DNA from: Botryotinia globosa
Lineage: Eukaryota > Ascomycota > Leotiomycetes > Helotiales > Sclerotiniaceae
Length of the DNA: 64,000 nt
Assembly: GCA_014898425.1 (NCBI GenBank)
Contig: RCSZ01000002.1
Coordinates: 1,178,001 to 1,242,000, forward strand
Direction: 5' to 3'
Positions within the stretch are counted from its first letter, which is position 1. Every line of letters starts with the position of its first letter. The position numbers and the translations under genes are program-made. Below, piece after piece: positions 10,971 to 22,900 of the stretch. Under the pieces are notes generated by a model that made no database searches, had not been told where the DNA came from, and saw only the letters and a program-made list of their open reading frames with translations.

Positions 10971-11685
10971 ATCCATCTGCATCTGGTTGATTAGGTAGGC
11001 ACTTGTAGATTTCTCTCTTTGTCTGGAGTTGATATAAGAATCATTGAAGTTTGGCTCTGGATTCACATCCATATTCTAGAAAAATGTAAGATTACCTGAA
11101 GACCAAATCATTTAGAGCTTCCTTTCGCCCCGTACCGGTAACCTTTTACCTTTAGTACCTACCCGCCGCCTTGATCATTCGAAAGCACTTACAAAATACA
11201 CCAAACACCACTCTTTTCACTTCCTACGGGACATTTCAATAATCCCTGTCTACAGCTTCTGGTACCCGCACGGATCTCGAGGCACAAGGCTGGTGTGTTC
11301 CCTCTCTTGTTCAACATCATACCTAAAAATATCAAGACTTCTATGCTGTGAGACACTCTTTCAAATTCAATTTTTGCACCTCTTCATCAATTACAGATTT
11401 ATTAATGACAATAGAGCTTCTTTGGGGCCTATCATTTTCTGGGTAACTTTCAGGAACTTCAACACTGCGGCTTTGGGGTTTATCTGGAAGCTGGTTCAGT
11501 CGTGTGTGAGAGAGAGATCGCCTTCCCATCAACGAAGCTACTTGCCTGCTTTGTACAGGTACTTGTGCGATGCTCTTCCATTCAAGTCATTCATGATTAC
11601 TGACAACAAATAGTTAATAGATTCTCTCTATCATACCCAATTCACTCAGTTTTAGCCCTCGTTCCCAGATATAACGATTTGCAAG

Positions 11686-14600
11686 ATGGACGAAGGGTTC
11701 ACAAATGGCAAAAGCCATTCGCAGTACCTACAGAATATGCTCCAAGGCGGTTCGAGCGATACGATTTCGCGTGCAACTTCACCAGGTCTCGGGTTTGGGG
11801 CCAACGGAATCGATACCGACAGGGAGAAACGATACAGGCCCAGAACATTTCCCTACTTCAAACTATTACCATATAAAGTCGAGGAGGAGACCGAACGTAG
11901 TGTGGCGCTGGCTGAAATTATCAAGCAGCTTTATATCGCTCTCAAGGCCGAAGATATTGCACCTGGTGCTGTACACTGGACAAGAGAGCTAAGAGCATGG
12001 CTGAGTCTGAAATTCGACATTACTCGTGCGCTGCGTGTGAAGCTTGTAAAGCTCTATTACATGCTGTCATTGGCCCCAGGCTTGGACTTGAGCAATGGAG
12101 AAAGATTTGAGAGCATGTTTAGATTCCTTTTGACTAGGTATGTAGCATCGTCTTCATTGTTCTGCATAACTAATGGTCAATTAGAAAAAAGCATCACCTC
12201 AAACCCGGAGCAGATCTTATTCTCGATTGGAGACCGCTTTGGAGAGAAATCAAAGGTCTCGTTCTTCCCCATGAAATGGCGGCACATCAGGGTAGCCGAA
12301 AGCGAAGCCACAAGAATGTTGCAAGCCTTGCAGCTTATGCATCGCAATTTTTTGATCCTGGTGAAAGAAAGGCTATGTTCGAGGAGATTTTACCATATTT
12401 CAGTACCTCGGATTGTTCATACGCATTTATTACCCTTGGAGCTCTGAACATGATGATGCCAACTCAGCCATCATTAAATGAATCGGGCTTACTTCAACAA
12501 CCACAAGATTACCTGCCTACTCTTTTTCATCTTTGGTCACTTGTCAACCGTTCTAAGATCTTTGACGTAACGTTTTTAGACATGTTTTCGAGGCTTGCCC
12601 GAGATTCTGTAGCAAACGAACACGTTGGCTTCTCTGAACATGGTATATTCACAAAGGAACAATCCGACCTTATATTTACGGCAATTTTGAGGTTGACTGA
12701 GATACCTGTTGGACAAGCTACCACTCCATATAGTCCAATGGTCGATATGGCTTCCGGCCTTGGCGTATATCTTGAAACAGACAAGAAGCGAACCCCCGTT
12801 GGATATACAATTGCACGATGGATAGTCATGTCTCTTTCGCCATTGTCTCTGAACAGCGAAAATTCTATTTTGTCAAATCTTGAGGGTTTGATACAATCCA
12901 TTGATACCTTTTTCCATCCGTCAAACAATGGAAACTGGGCGGACATATTATCACAAACCGTTTTTCATCTTGTAGATTTCTTCCTCTTGCGTTGGAATCG
13001 GGAACAGAGTGGCGAAATGGACACACCACCCGCGCGACGCATTACTCCTGAGTTGAAGAAGAGATTCGTCCTCATCCTTAAAGACGTAGTTTTCATGGGA
13101 ATCTTCTCCAAAAGATCAAAGATTCTCAATTACTATTTTGTTGCACTTCAAGGTCTAGCAAATCTTGAACCAAACTTAATCTTGCCAGGAGCAATGCAAA
13201 GATTTTACCCTTCCCTTCAAGGTTTGGTTGAGGTCCATCGAACTTCTTCATCTCTATGCAGTCTTCAAATGCTCGCGAATGTTATGTCAAAGCATAAGGG
13301 ATATCGTTGTCATATTACAGCGTTGCTAGCTCTAGCTTTGCCTGGTATCGATGCCAACGATTTATCCAAAACTCAATATACTTTGAATTTTATACAGGCT
13401 GTGGCATTTAGTATACCATTTACAGATCTCACAAAGAATCACGATGGTATCCATGACACATCCCTTGCCATTCAATGGGTACAGGGCGAGATGGAACGAC
13501 TGGAACGAGATGGCCCAAACGTGGAGATCGACTATAACACGGAGCTTAGTGATGAGGACGAAGCCAATATCTTGCGCTCTTCCACCGCGGGCTTTGGCGA
13601 GTTCGTCTTAGCCCTGCTCGGGAAAGTATTTACCTTATTAGAGAATTTACCTGAACAAAATCGGCTGCGAACCGGAGCTCCGGAAGAGAACGTGGTCAAT
13701 GTTCTACCTAGCGCTCTCACACCATTGTTTTGTTCTTTGTCACCTGATCTCTTCGACATGGCATTGGAGAAGATGGCAGCTTTCATTAATAGCCATGTTG
13801 TCCACCAGGCTAGAGATGCAATGGCATTCATCGTCAATTCGATGTGCAAGGCTAATCCAGAGAGGACAATAAAGCTGCTTTTGCCGATGCTTGTCGTTGG
13901 AATCCGAAACGAGATTGATTTCAATGATGCTGCATCTAACAGGAGTGGTGGTTCTGACGTATTGCCTCGTGATCGAGCCTTAGTTTGGCATTTGAGTATG
14001 CTTAGCATGATTGTTGTTCATGTCGGAGATGCAGTCATGCCATACAAGAAAGAACTTTTTGATATAGCTCTTTATATGCAGGAAAAATGCTACGGCCTCG
14101 CCACAACTCATGTCTCTAATTTTATTCATCATCTTTTGCTCAACCTCACCACAATTTATCCTGTTGATACTGCCCTATATGAACCAGAAGTCTTTGAGAG
14201 GGGCCTTGATGTCGGCGATTGGGGTCGCAACACTAAACCATCCGAATTAACGATTAAATGGCATGTGCCTTCCTCCGATGAGATCAATCTTGCCGTCGAA
14301 ATATTCGAGTCTCAAGTGAAGACCTCAATCGAGAAGCTTGACAATTTAACCAGCGATTCTCCAGCCATTTCACGAAAGGGTAAGAACAAAGAGTGGTCAG
14401 ATGAAGTTGAAAGAGCTCTCACACATATTCGGTTGATGATGTCCGGTGTTTCTGTCCTATTCGACCCCAAAGCAGCTTCCGGGAATGTACATGGGGAATT
14501 CGATTCAGATAACGACATTGCTATGAATGGAGATAACCCCATGGAAGGTGATGATGATCCTTTAGCGGAAGCTTCCGAAGATGAGGAAACCAGACCTCAA

Positions 14601-17600
14601 TTCCATTATCGTGCGGGATACCTTTTGGAGAAAGACAGCCCAGCGTATGTTCGTATACACAAACTCCGCGAAGATGTCGGCCACCTATATTGCAAGATGC
14701 ACAACTTCCTGATGACGTATCAAGAAGATGATGTTCCGTGTTTCACTGCGCTTTATTTGGCATACAAATCATGGATCACAGATGTGGGCAATGAGAAGTC
14801 TGCTCATACCTTGGAACGAATGAACAAAATATACCTCTCAGAGATTCGGTCTTTCAAAGTTACTGGGCTTAGGAAGGTATATCCAAGACCTTTGTTGATA
14901 AAGCGCGCTGGAAGCTATCACCTACAGCGTTCCAAACACAACGCATCGGCACGACAGAAGTCGGATCTTGATAAGGAACTTCTTTTGAATCTAGCAACAT
15001 CAGCCATCTCCCAATATGCCGAAGTTCGAGTCACGGCTCAGCAAGCTATGGAGTCAGCTTTAAAAAGCGTCATTGGCGGCCGACCCCTAGTTGTACCCCA
15101 GTTACTAAGTGCCTTTAGGACAGCTTTGGAAACAAATGATTTTGACCGGATCAAGGGGTGTCTTTATACGTTATTATTTGGCAGCCTTACGAAAACAATC
15201 TCCAAAGATTGGCGGTTTGCGCCAGAGCTGATTGATCTATATATTAATTCTGGATCTGTCGATAAACCCTCCATTCAAAAGGTAGGTAATACTGCCATGT
15301 ACGGAGGATTAATTGAATTCGGCAGAAGAATGGAGACCCTTGTTGTCCTCGACCAAGCTCTTATTCAAGAAATAGAACCACAAGAAGATTGTCACTCCAC
15401 TATCAAGACCAGGAACGACTTCATTGTTGGGCGACGTGTTAGAGTGGAAGAAAAGAAGTGGAAGTTAGCAGTGGAGCTTACAGAATTTGCAAAAACTGCT
15501 CACTGGAAGCTTGCCGGGCGTTGTACTCTATTCATCAACAATTTGGGTCTTAGAGTGCAAACACTTGCACCACCTGAAATGATTGAGCTCGCTACGCTAG
15601 GAGCCGTCACTGAGCATCCCGGGCTTCGAGCAGCTCATACTGAATTCATGACTCGCATCCTGAATCACATTGAAACTCGGGCTATTTATGGCCATAGCTT
15701 CGAGAAGTATATTCGCGAAGAGGAACTCCAGCCTAACAAGCTCGAGATTTCCGTAGATAATAAAGACCCCGAGTGGACCAAGAAGTTCTTGGACTCCTTC
15801 GCCGAGCCTGGACAGCCAGAATATTATTTGGATCGCGATTGGCCCGGATGGCTTGTCTGGGGTAAGAGCTTTTATGCCATGCGAGCAGATCCTATAGAAT
15901 TCACGGATTTCGATGAGCTAGAGACTTCGGCGAGAAAGCAGATTGGATCTCTGTTGACATTAGACTGGTATCAAAAATTCTTCATGTACATGAAGCAAGA
16001 ACCAAGAGACACCTCTGCAGATCGATTCCGAGTGCAGAATACAACTTTACTAGTTCAAACTTTCGAGTTGATGCATTCCGGGCTCACTTCTGCTAACTTT
16101 GATGATATCAAAGAAGAGGTCAAAAAAGTATACGAAGATGGTAGTGACAAACATCAGCATCGTGCAACAGCAGAGATCGTGGCTGGGCTTATGCTTTCCA
16201 CATATGACTTCCCGAACAAGAAACGTGATGAGGTTTGGGCTTTCTGTTTACCTATCATGTTAAATGTCTTCTCGGAAGGGTTGACACCAGAAAATTTGAC
16301 TTACTGGGTCACCGGTCTTCACATGGTTATTGGTGGAAGAGACCCCAGGTCATCGAGAGAACTTTTTGATTTCCTTGTTTCATTCCGGTTAGATATTACC
16401 TCCAATGCAGCCTTTAAGGATAGTTCCAAGATTCAGCTCTTGGATGTTGCTATCTCTGACGCCGGTTGGCATTTCCGCAACGACGAGCCCATCCTACGAG
16501 ATTTTCTTGACCACATCGACCACCCGTATAAAGCTGTGAGAGAAGCAATTGGCCGCGCAACCGCTACCATATATCGTATGAGATACTTCGAGGCATTCAG
16601 AGATGTGGATACTCTTCTAGAGGCGAACAAGTCGGCTTCTTCAATTGGTATCAAACCTTACGAACCCACGGAAGAATTCTCTTCAACCATCCGAGATGTC
16701 TTTAAGCGACTAGAAGCTTGGCGTGGTCAACGAAATCCGGGTGAGCAGACACCAACCTCATATACCAATGGTAGCAAAACTGTACTGTTATGGCTTGATT
16801 CCACTCTGCAATCTTACGAATGTACCCAACTTATTAATTTCTTCCCGAATGTATTTATGGAGCAACTGTTACATATGATGGATGTCAAAGAAGATCCAGA
16901 ACTTCAACGTCTTGCTTATCACGTATATCGCCACCTTCCCAATATCCCATTCCGTGCTGGTGAAGATGGTGAGTTTATCTCGGCCCTGATCCGTATCGGC
17001 AAGGTATCCGCATCATGGCATCAACGTTTACGAACCTTAATCAACATGCAAGTAATCTATTTCCGTCGCATCTTCCTCATCCGGCCCGCCGAGCAACAAG
17101 CTCTCTTCACGGCCGTTGCCGAGATGCTTGAGGATCCACAACTCGAGGTCCGCCTTGGTGCATCTACTACTCTTGCTGGCATGATTCGATGTTCACCCAT
17201 CGTTCTTCGCAACAATATTTTATCTACTTTGCGTATCAAATTTACACAAGCTCTCAAGAAGAATCCTATGCCCAAGAAAGTACAGGGTGTAAGCACACCA
17301 GTAAACTCAAATGCTCAGATTATTAAAAGACATGCTGCTGTTCTCGGATTAGGTGCTTTGGTCAACGCATTCCCATATGCAACACCACCACCCGAATGGA
17401 TGCCAGAGGTATTGGCTACTTTAGCAAGTAGAGCTGCAAATGATGCTGGTGCAATTGGAAAGACCGTGAAGAGCGTGTTGGCAGATTTTAAGAAAACTCG
17501 GCAGGACACTTGGGTAACGGATCAGAAGGTATGTTCTTGTCACTCTTTTGTCTTCTGCATTACATTTTTCTCTTTTTCTTAAAAAAGAAGCATATAACTA

Positions 17601-17677
17601 ATCATTCACAACAGTATTTCACACCCGAACAGTTGGAGGATTTAGAAGGCGTGCTCTGGAAATCTTATTTTGCATAA
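11686..17677 (+). CDS. BLM10: Proteasome activator BLM10/PA200
   Basis: Very large HEAT-repeat protein that caps the 20S proteasome core. Exons 11686-12137, 12185-17528 and 17615-17677 (introns 47 and 86 nt) give about 1952 residues, in the normal range for Blm10. The first junction restores the family sequence TRKKHHLKPGADLILDWRPLWREIKG. Later family-like segments include EGLTPENLTYWVTGLHMVIGG and, near the end, QLEVRLGASTTLAGMIRCSP. The usual acidic loop (DSDNDIAMNGDNPMEGDDDP) lies near the middle. The short last exon supplies the C-terminus LEGVLWKSYFA; the last three residues (YFA) match the gate-opening HbYX-type tail, with Phe where yeast has Tyr. Reading through the second intron instead gives a spurious end at 17582. 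Confidence 0.95.
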
Positions 17678-19237
17678 GGCACAATACTTGAGGTAGAGCT
17701 TATGATGGTAATCGGGACTTATGTCACATGGTTTTGGAGAGCTTGATGATAACATGAACGGGAGTTCTCTTTTTACTCGATTAAACTACTACTATACCCC
17801 TCAAAGTATGTTCTCGACCCGAGCTATGATATGAACAAGAAGATACACATGGTATTGGTTGACTCTTCTCGCTTGTCTGGGTGGGCTAGGACCAAAATCA
17901 CGAATACAAAATGGGATATTGGGAGGTCAAAACGTTAGAGAATGGGACGTAAAGGGAGGGATACAATGGGTTATGGCATGAAATATGATGAACAAATGCG
18001 AGTCGTTGATACCATTGATGATTTTGTGGTTAGAGGCATCTGTCTGTGTTGAGCTTTGATATCGCATTGCATTTGGTAGCATAGATTTCAGGGAATACAA
18101 CTTAGTTTGTATGCATTGTTTGACATCAATATGAAGATTGTGACAGTTGGGGATGAATGATGGGTTTAGTGTTGGGTTTGTTCTATTCATGTTGCTTGAG
18201 GGGGTAGAGTGTGGAAGTATGATAAAGTATGGTGGTACGTTGGATATCTCTGAGAATCTGCCATACGAGTTGGGCTGGACATTTGCAACGTGGAACTGAA
18301 ATCCCTAAGGATGGGATAGATAGAGTAGATATAAGATGGGTTTATAGGCTTTAGTGGAGGTGGGATGGATCGCGAGTTTGTGGAAGGTAGGTTGGGTTGT
18401 CATTCGGAGTGCAAGGGATTTTGGGTGTTTGTTTTGATTTGTTGTGTTGCTTTAGGTGAGGAATGGTTGTGTTTCTGCTATGTTGCATATATAATTTAAG
18501 TATTGTTAAGAAGGAATACCGAAAGGATGTTGGAGAATCTGTATATACAAGTATGTATTTCGACTCGACCTCGGAGCAGATGCTAACGATTCAGACACCG
18601 AAGGAAGAAAGGAGTATTGGGATTGAATTCGGAATATCCGGATGAATACAGATGGATGTATCAGACTATTGGTATCTCTTTGAGAAGATATTCGGTTGAG
18701 GAGAAGAGAATTTGTGACGTTTGGAATTTTCTAGCTTTTGCGAATCTCTTCGTCTTTGCATGCTTTCTTACTATATGTAGGTATCTATTTGCAGCCGTTG
18801 TATGCATCTTCTATATTGAAGGATATGTCTTTTCTTTCTCTCAAAACTTCTATTCTGTCTCCCTACTATATTCGAGTACATAAAAAAGATCAAAGTGTCA
18901 CCCTTTGCCCTCCTTCCTATCTGATCAAGCTACCTTACAAAATCACAAGATCGAGAACATCCCAATAGCATTCTTCACATTTTTTCTGTTCTAACCACTG
19001 TCATATATTGAAATACTGTATCCTATCTATCTACATACATACACCTTCCAACCCAATCAACGATTCCATCTCTCCTCCCCTTCCTTCTTCAACCTCACAC
19101 TCAATTCCTCGCTCCAAAAACGGCATCCTCTCACATCCCAATTCCCACGCCCCCACGTCCCATCCCCGCTCTAATATCACAGGTCCCACACTCGTTATCC
19201 ATGGCCCAGCCCAGCCCATCCCATCCAAACCCAACTC

Positions 19238-19267
19238 AAATCCGCAAATCCGCAAATCCGCAAATCC
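19238..19267. repeat. Short tandem repeat, CAAATCCG unit
   Basis: Nearly four copies of an 8-mer (caaatccg) lie head to tail in a C-rich tract. Confidence 0.8.
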
Positions 19268-19866
19268 ACGCCCAAAGAAGCTCATCTTCTTTTTCCTCGC
19301 CACCCCAAATATTCACCTTCCATTCCCTTCCATCCACCTCTCTAATCTAATCTCCCCCTCTCCGATGCCCCTAACCCAAAAAAAGAAGAAAAAAGAATAC
19401 CAACTGTGGATCCCCCAAAACCGCTGGGTACCCAAAAACCCACCCTTTCTGGTACCGAGGAACATGGGTTCACCCGACCCAGCATTCTGCATCCACTTCC
19501 GCGTCTTCGAGAACCTCATCCCCCGGTGGATCGTATGGGTCCTCGGGGGATTAACTTATCTCGCTGCATAATCTTTGGCCCCTCTTGTCTTTTCTCGTAA
19601 AGGATGTACGTACGAGAGGAGGGAGTGGTCGTGCGATGCTTGGAGACGGAGGGTATCCGTCGGTATGTTCCTTTTTTTCTTCTCCTTTTCCTTCTTCTTC
19701 TGCTTCTTCTTCTACTTCTCTCACTTCAATGATTGGGGAATTTGGAACGGGAAACCAAGCAAGTAAGTAATCAAGCAAACGGGGTTGTGTTGGTAATCTA
19801 CGGAGGGAATGGATGGATGGGGCTGTGCGTGCGGAGTTTAGGGACGAGGAGGTTATTTTTTTTTTG

Positions 19867-19918
19867 ATTTCGGGATTGGGATTGGGATTGGATTTGGTAT
19901 TGGTATTGGTATTGATGC
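19867..19918. repeat. GGGATT/GGTATT hexamer repeat
   Basis: A run of six-base units (gggatt changing to ggtatt) about 50 nt long in noncoding DNA. Confidence 0.75.
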
Positions 19919-22900
19919 AGATCAATGATCATCCGCGAGGACGTTGGAAATATAATAAATATTGGATTTGATGGAGATGGCTAGGGAGCGAGGGAGGGGG
20001 TGGAGACAATTCTTCTTGTTTTCTATACCTAGGTACCTACTTTCATACATAACAATACACAACACTCATTCATCTCATACAATAATGATTCATGTACACA
20101 TTACATACTTCGGTACAAATATACATATACACTTCCACAAAATTAAACATCGATTCAATTCCCCATACCTGGTGCGGTCCGGTATTAGAAATCCCGTACA
20201 GTATCGGTGCCGAGTATATGAATCATGAATCATGAATCACAATTGTGAATTCGAGGTGGGAATTTCTATTTCAATCTCAATATATTTTTTCCCCTTCGGT
20301 TTTCCGGTATTTAGTCATCTGGCGTGAATCATCGTACGATAAATGTCTAACCTGTCTTGCTTTTACCAAATCGTGAAATCGGCATTGGAAAGCAACGATG
20401 GATTGTCTGAGTCGGACGTCGAAAGTGTGTTGGTTTTCTGGCATGGGGGGACGTCACTTTCTGGTTTCTGGGTTTCTGGGTTTCTGGAATTCTTGTTTCT
20501 ATTCTGGGCCTTATTTCTGGATGGGGCTTATTGACCTTTGGGAATTGGTTTTGGTATGGTACCTAAACTCTGGTATTTTGACTTTGATTTTGAGTTTGGT
20601 GGCGCAGGTTTTATTTTGGAAAGAAACTCAGGGGGGCTTCGAATCGTCGGAACGAATCTGCATCGGCCCAACGTATCATATTTTGTAATGTTCTTTCGTA
20701 CATTTGGGAACTATAGGCAACCATCACTACATGTTGAGCTAGGGATCCAAATGTGCACTTAGAGTTTGGATTTGCATAATTTGCAAGAATTGAGTACATT
20801 AAGAGTTCAGAAAGATACCCAACTCGGACTAGCTATTTACGTTGAAGATATTGAGACCGGAACAGCTGAAGACATCCATAAGAGAAATATCATAGGGACG
20901 TTCCGGCATGAGCCGGTCTGTCAAGAAAAAGGCTGCCATGCACTACGCATACATTCTCAGACACTGTAGATTCATGCAAACTGCTTGGGGGATGTCGTGG
21001 CGGCATCCATTTGGTTGGAGAAAGACGAATCGGAAAAGGTGTTAGCCATCCATTGATAGATATGTTTGAGTAATGGGTGCAAGAAAACCCCCACAGTAAT
21101 AACATTTACATTAGCTCTTCTATGCATGTGAGTCATTATGTGCTTCTGCGCTGACGATGCTGATTTCCTGGGTCTCGGCAGAACGATCAAGATAAATTCA
21201 GGGGGTTTTTATTCCATGCAGATCATATAGACGATGATATTGCATTGCTCACACTGATGATTGTTGACATATACATTGTGTGTCATCAAATAGCAATTTA
21301 GAATATCATATTCTCAAGTATGTCTGATCAATATTTAATGTAGTGTATCAGAAGGCATGAATCATCAATCCAATAGTAGATGCAAGGCGAGCGTTCTTGT
21401 CGTGCTATCATTAATACTTTGTAACACATCGCAGCTTTGCTTTGACGCTACTCGAGAAGATGATACTGGCAAGTCAGCAAAGTTCGTATAAGCTTGGAAA
21501 AGTAGCATTCAGAAACAGGGCGACGAATGATCCTCCTATCATTGATCAGGTGTACCTAGACGCTTTCAATAAATCATATGTGGAACGAGATGCATTATCT
21601 AGCATGGTGTTCTTCGAGATATTGATTAATAGCTGATGCTCGATAAAACAAGACAAGAAGGAGCTCGAGAAAGACATACATTGGCAATTATTGTAGCCTT
21701 AAAGAAGTAATCCGAGACTGATCTCGATCAGTATCATGAGACGTCAGTATATCATGTGGCTCCAACTACTCGGGTATATCCGGAAGTTGAACACTATGGC
21801 TCTCAGATTCAGATAATGAAATTTGTCTGCAGAATCTGCAACTGTGCAGACATTGTATAATTTTGAGGTTGCACGAAAAAAAATAAGTAACGCTTCGAAT
21901 AATTGTTGGGAAGTACAGGTTTTGACCCCCAATAACTATCGTGAAGCCTTGCTTCGCTCTTTCAAGTTCACGTTTTATCTCCTAGCTGCTAATGATTGTC
22001 ATGAAATATTTCGTGAAGACAAGGAGAAGGAGGTTCAAATGACTATTTCCTGCTGGTGAAACAGATCCTCGTTCATTACCGGGCGAGATATAGTTATGGA
22101 GTCTATTAATGGTGATTAATGGTGATAGTTAGTAATTGACAGAAAGGATAATCATGATGACTGAAAATGGATTGGTTTCACGAATGAAAACACGAATTGG
22201 GACACTGACATTACAAGTGTCGAAACTTGAGATGATATTTGCTTCATCAACCTTAAGAGCACGTTCGTTGCCAAGGTCTTCCCGAAAGAACGATCTCTGC
22301 AGACAATGTACCTATAGACTAGGAAGAAACTATTAGCCACGCAACACGATAACAGCATTTCCCTATTTTGATGACTGCACGCTGCATGCAACTGATTCTG
22401 AACTCTGAGAGTTGTTGCGAGCGAAAATCGTATGAGATCCATATACCCGTAAGTTTTTCGAACGAACACTCAATCAAATCCATCTTCTGTTGAGGCCCTC
22501 AACTTCGCATATCTCCTTCCAATCGCTCCAATAATAAGATCAGATGACTGCCACAGTATGCGCACTAGCGAAACATATAAAAATGTACATGGGGTGGAGC
22601 TACTTGTACCTGTGTGATGTAGAATTGGATGGTACATTCATATAAATCCCTGCACAAACTTCTTCAAACTCGTGCCCAAATGTGCTTGATTGTGACGCAG
22701 AAGCATAATTAAATGATCTGGAGTTGTGTAAGAAAGCCGAACGAAGACATGTGAAAGGTAAGTCAGCCCACTTTGCTCTTATAGACTTGAATATTTCGAG
22801 TGGGAGGTAAAGAAAATTATGTGGGCAACCATATGAACTATCTATGATGTTCTTAATCATTCAAGTCAAAAGTAAGTCGTTACTTTGAAGCAGCTATGTT

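Larger units (their letters stand above)
10416..11685. other. Intergenic, BLM10 promoter and leader
   Basis: No supported gene. The stretch contains a gctt microsatellite at 10734-10755 and a degenerate gatt/gact repeat at 10911-10970. The last few hundred bases before 11686 are pyrimidine-rich like a fungal 5' leader. A 106-codon plus frame (11293-11613) has no recognisable features and I treat it as leader sequence. Confidence 0.5.

Noticed and set aside
20140..20175. Second T-loop-like sequence (GATTCAATTCC)
   Set aside because: Flanks cannot form the T stem and there is no A-box at the right distance.
22152..22469. 105-codon minus frame in the gene-poor stretch
   Set aside because: No recognisable family features and no flanking exon that extends it.
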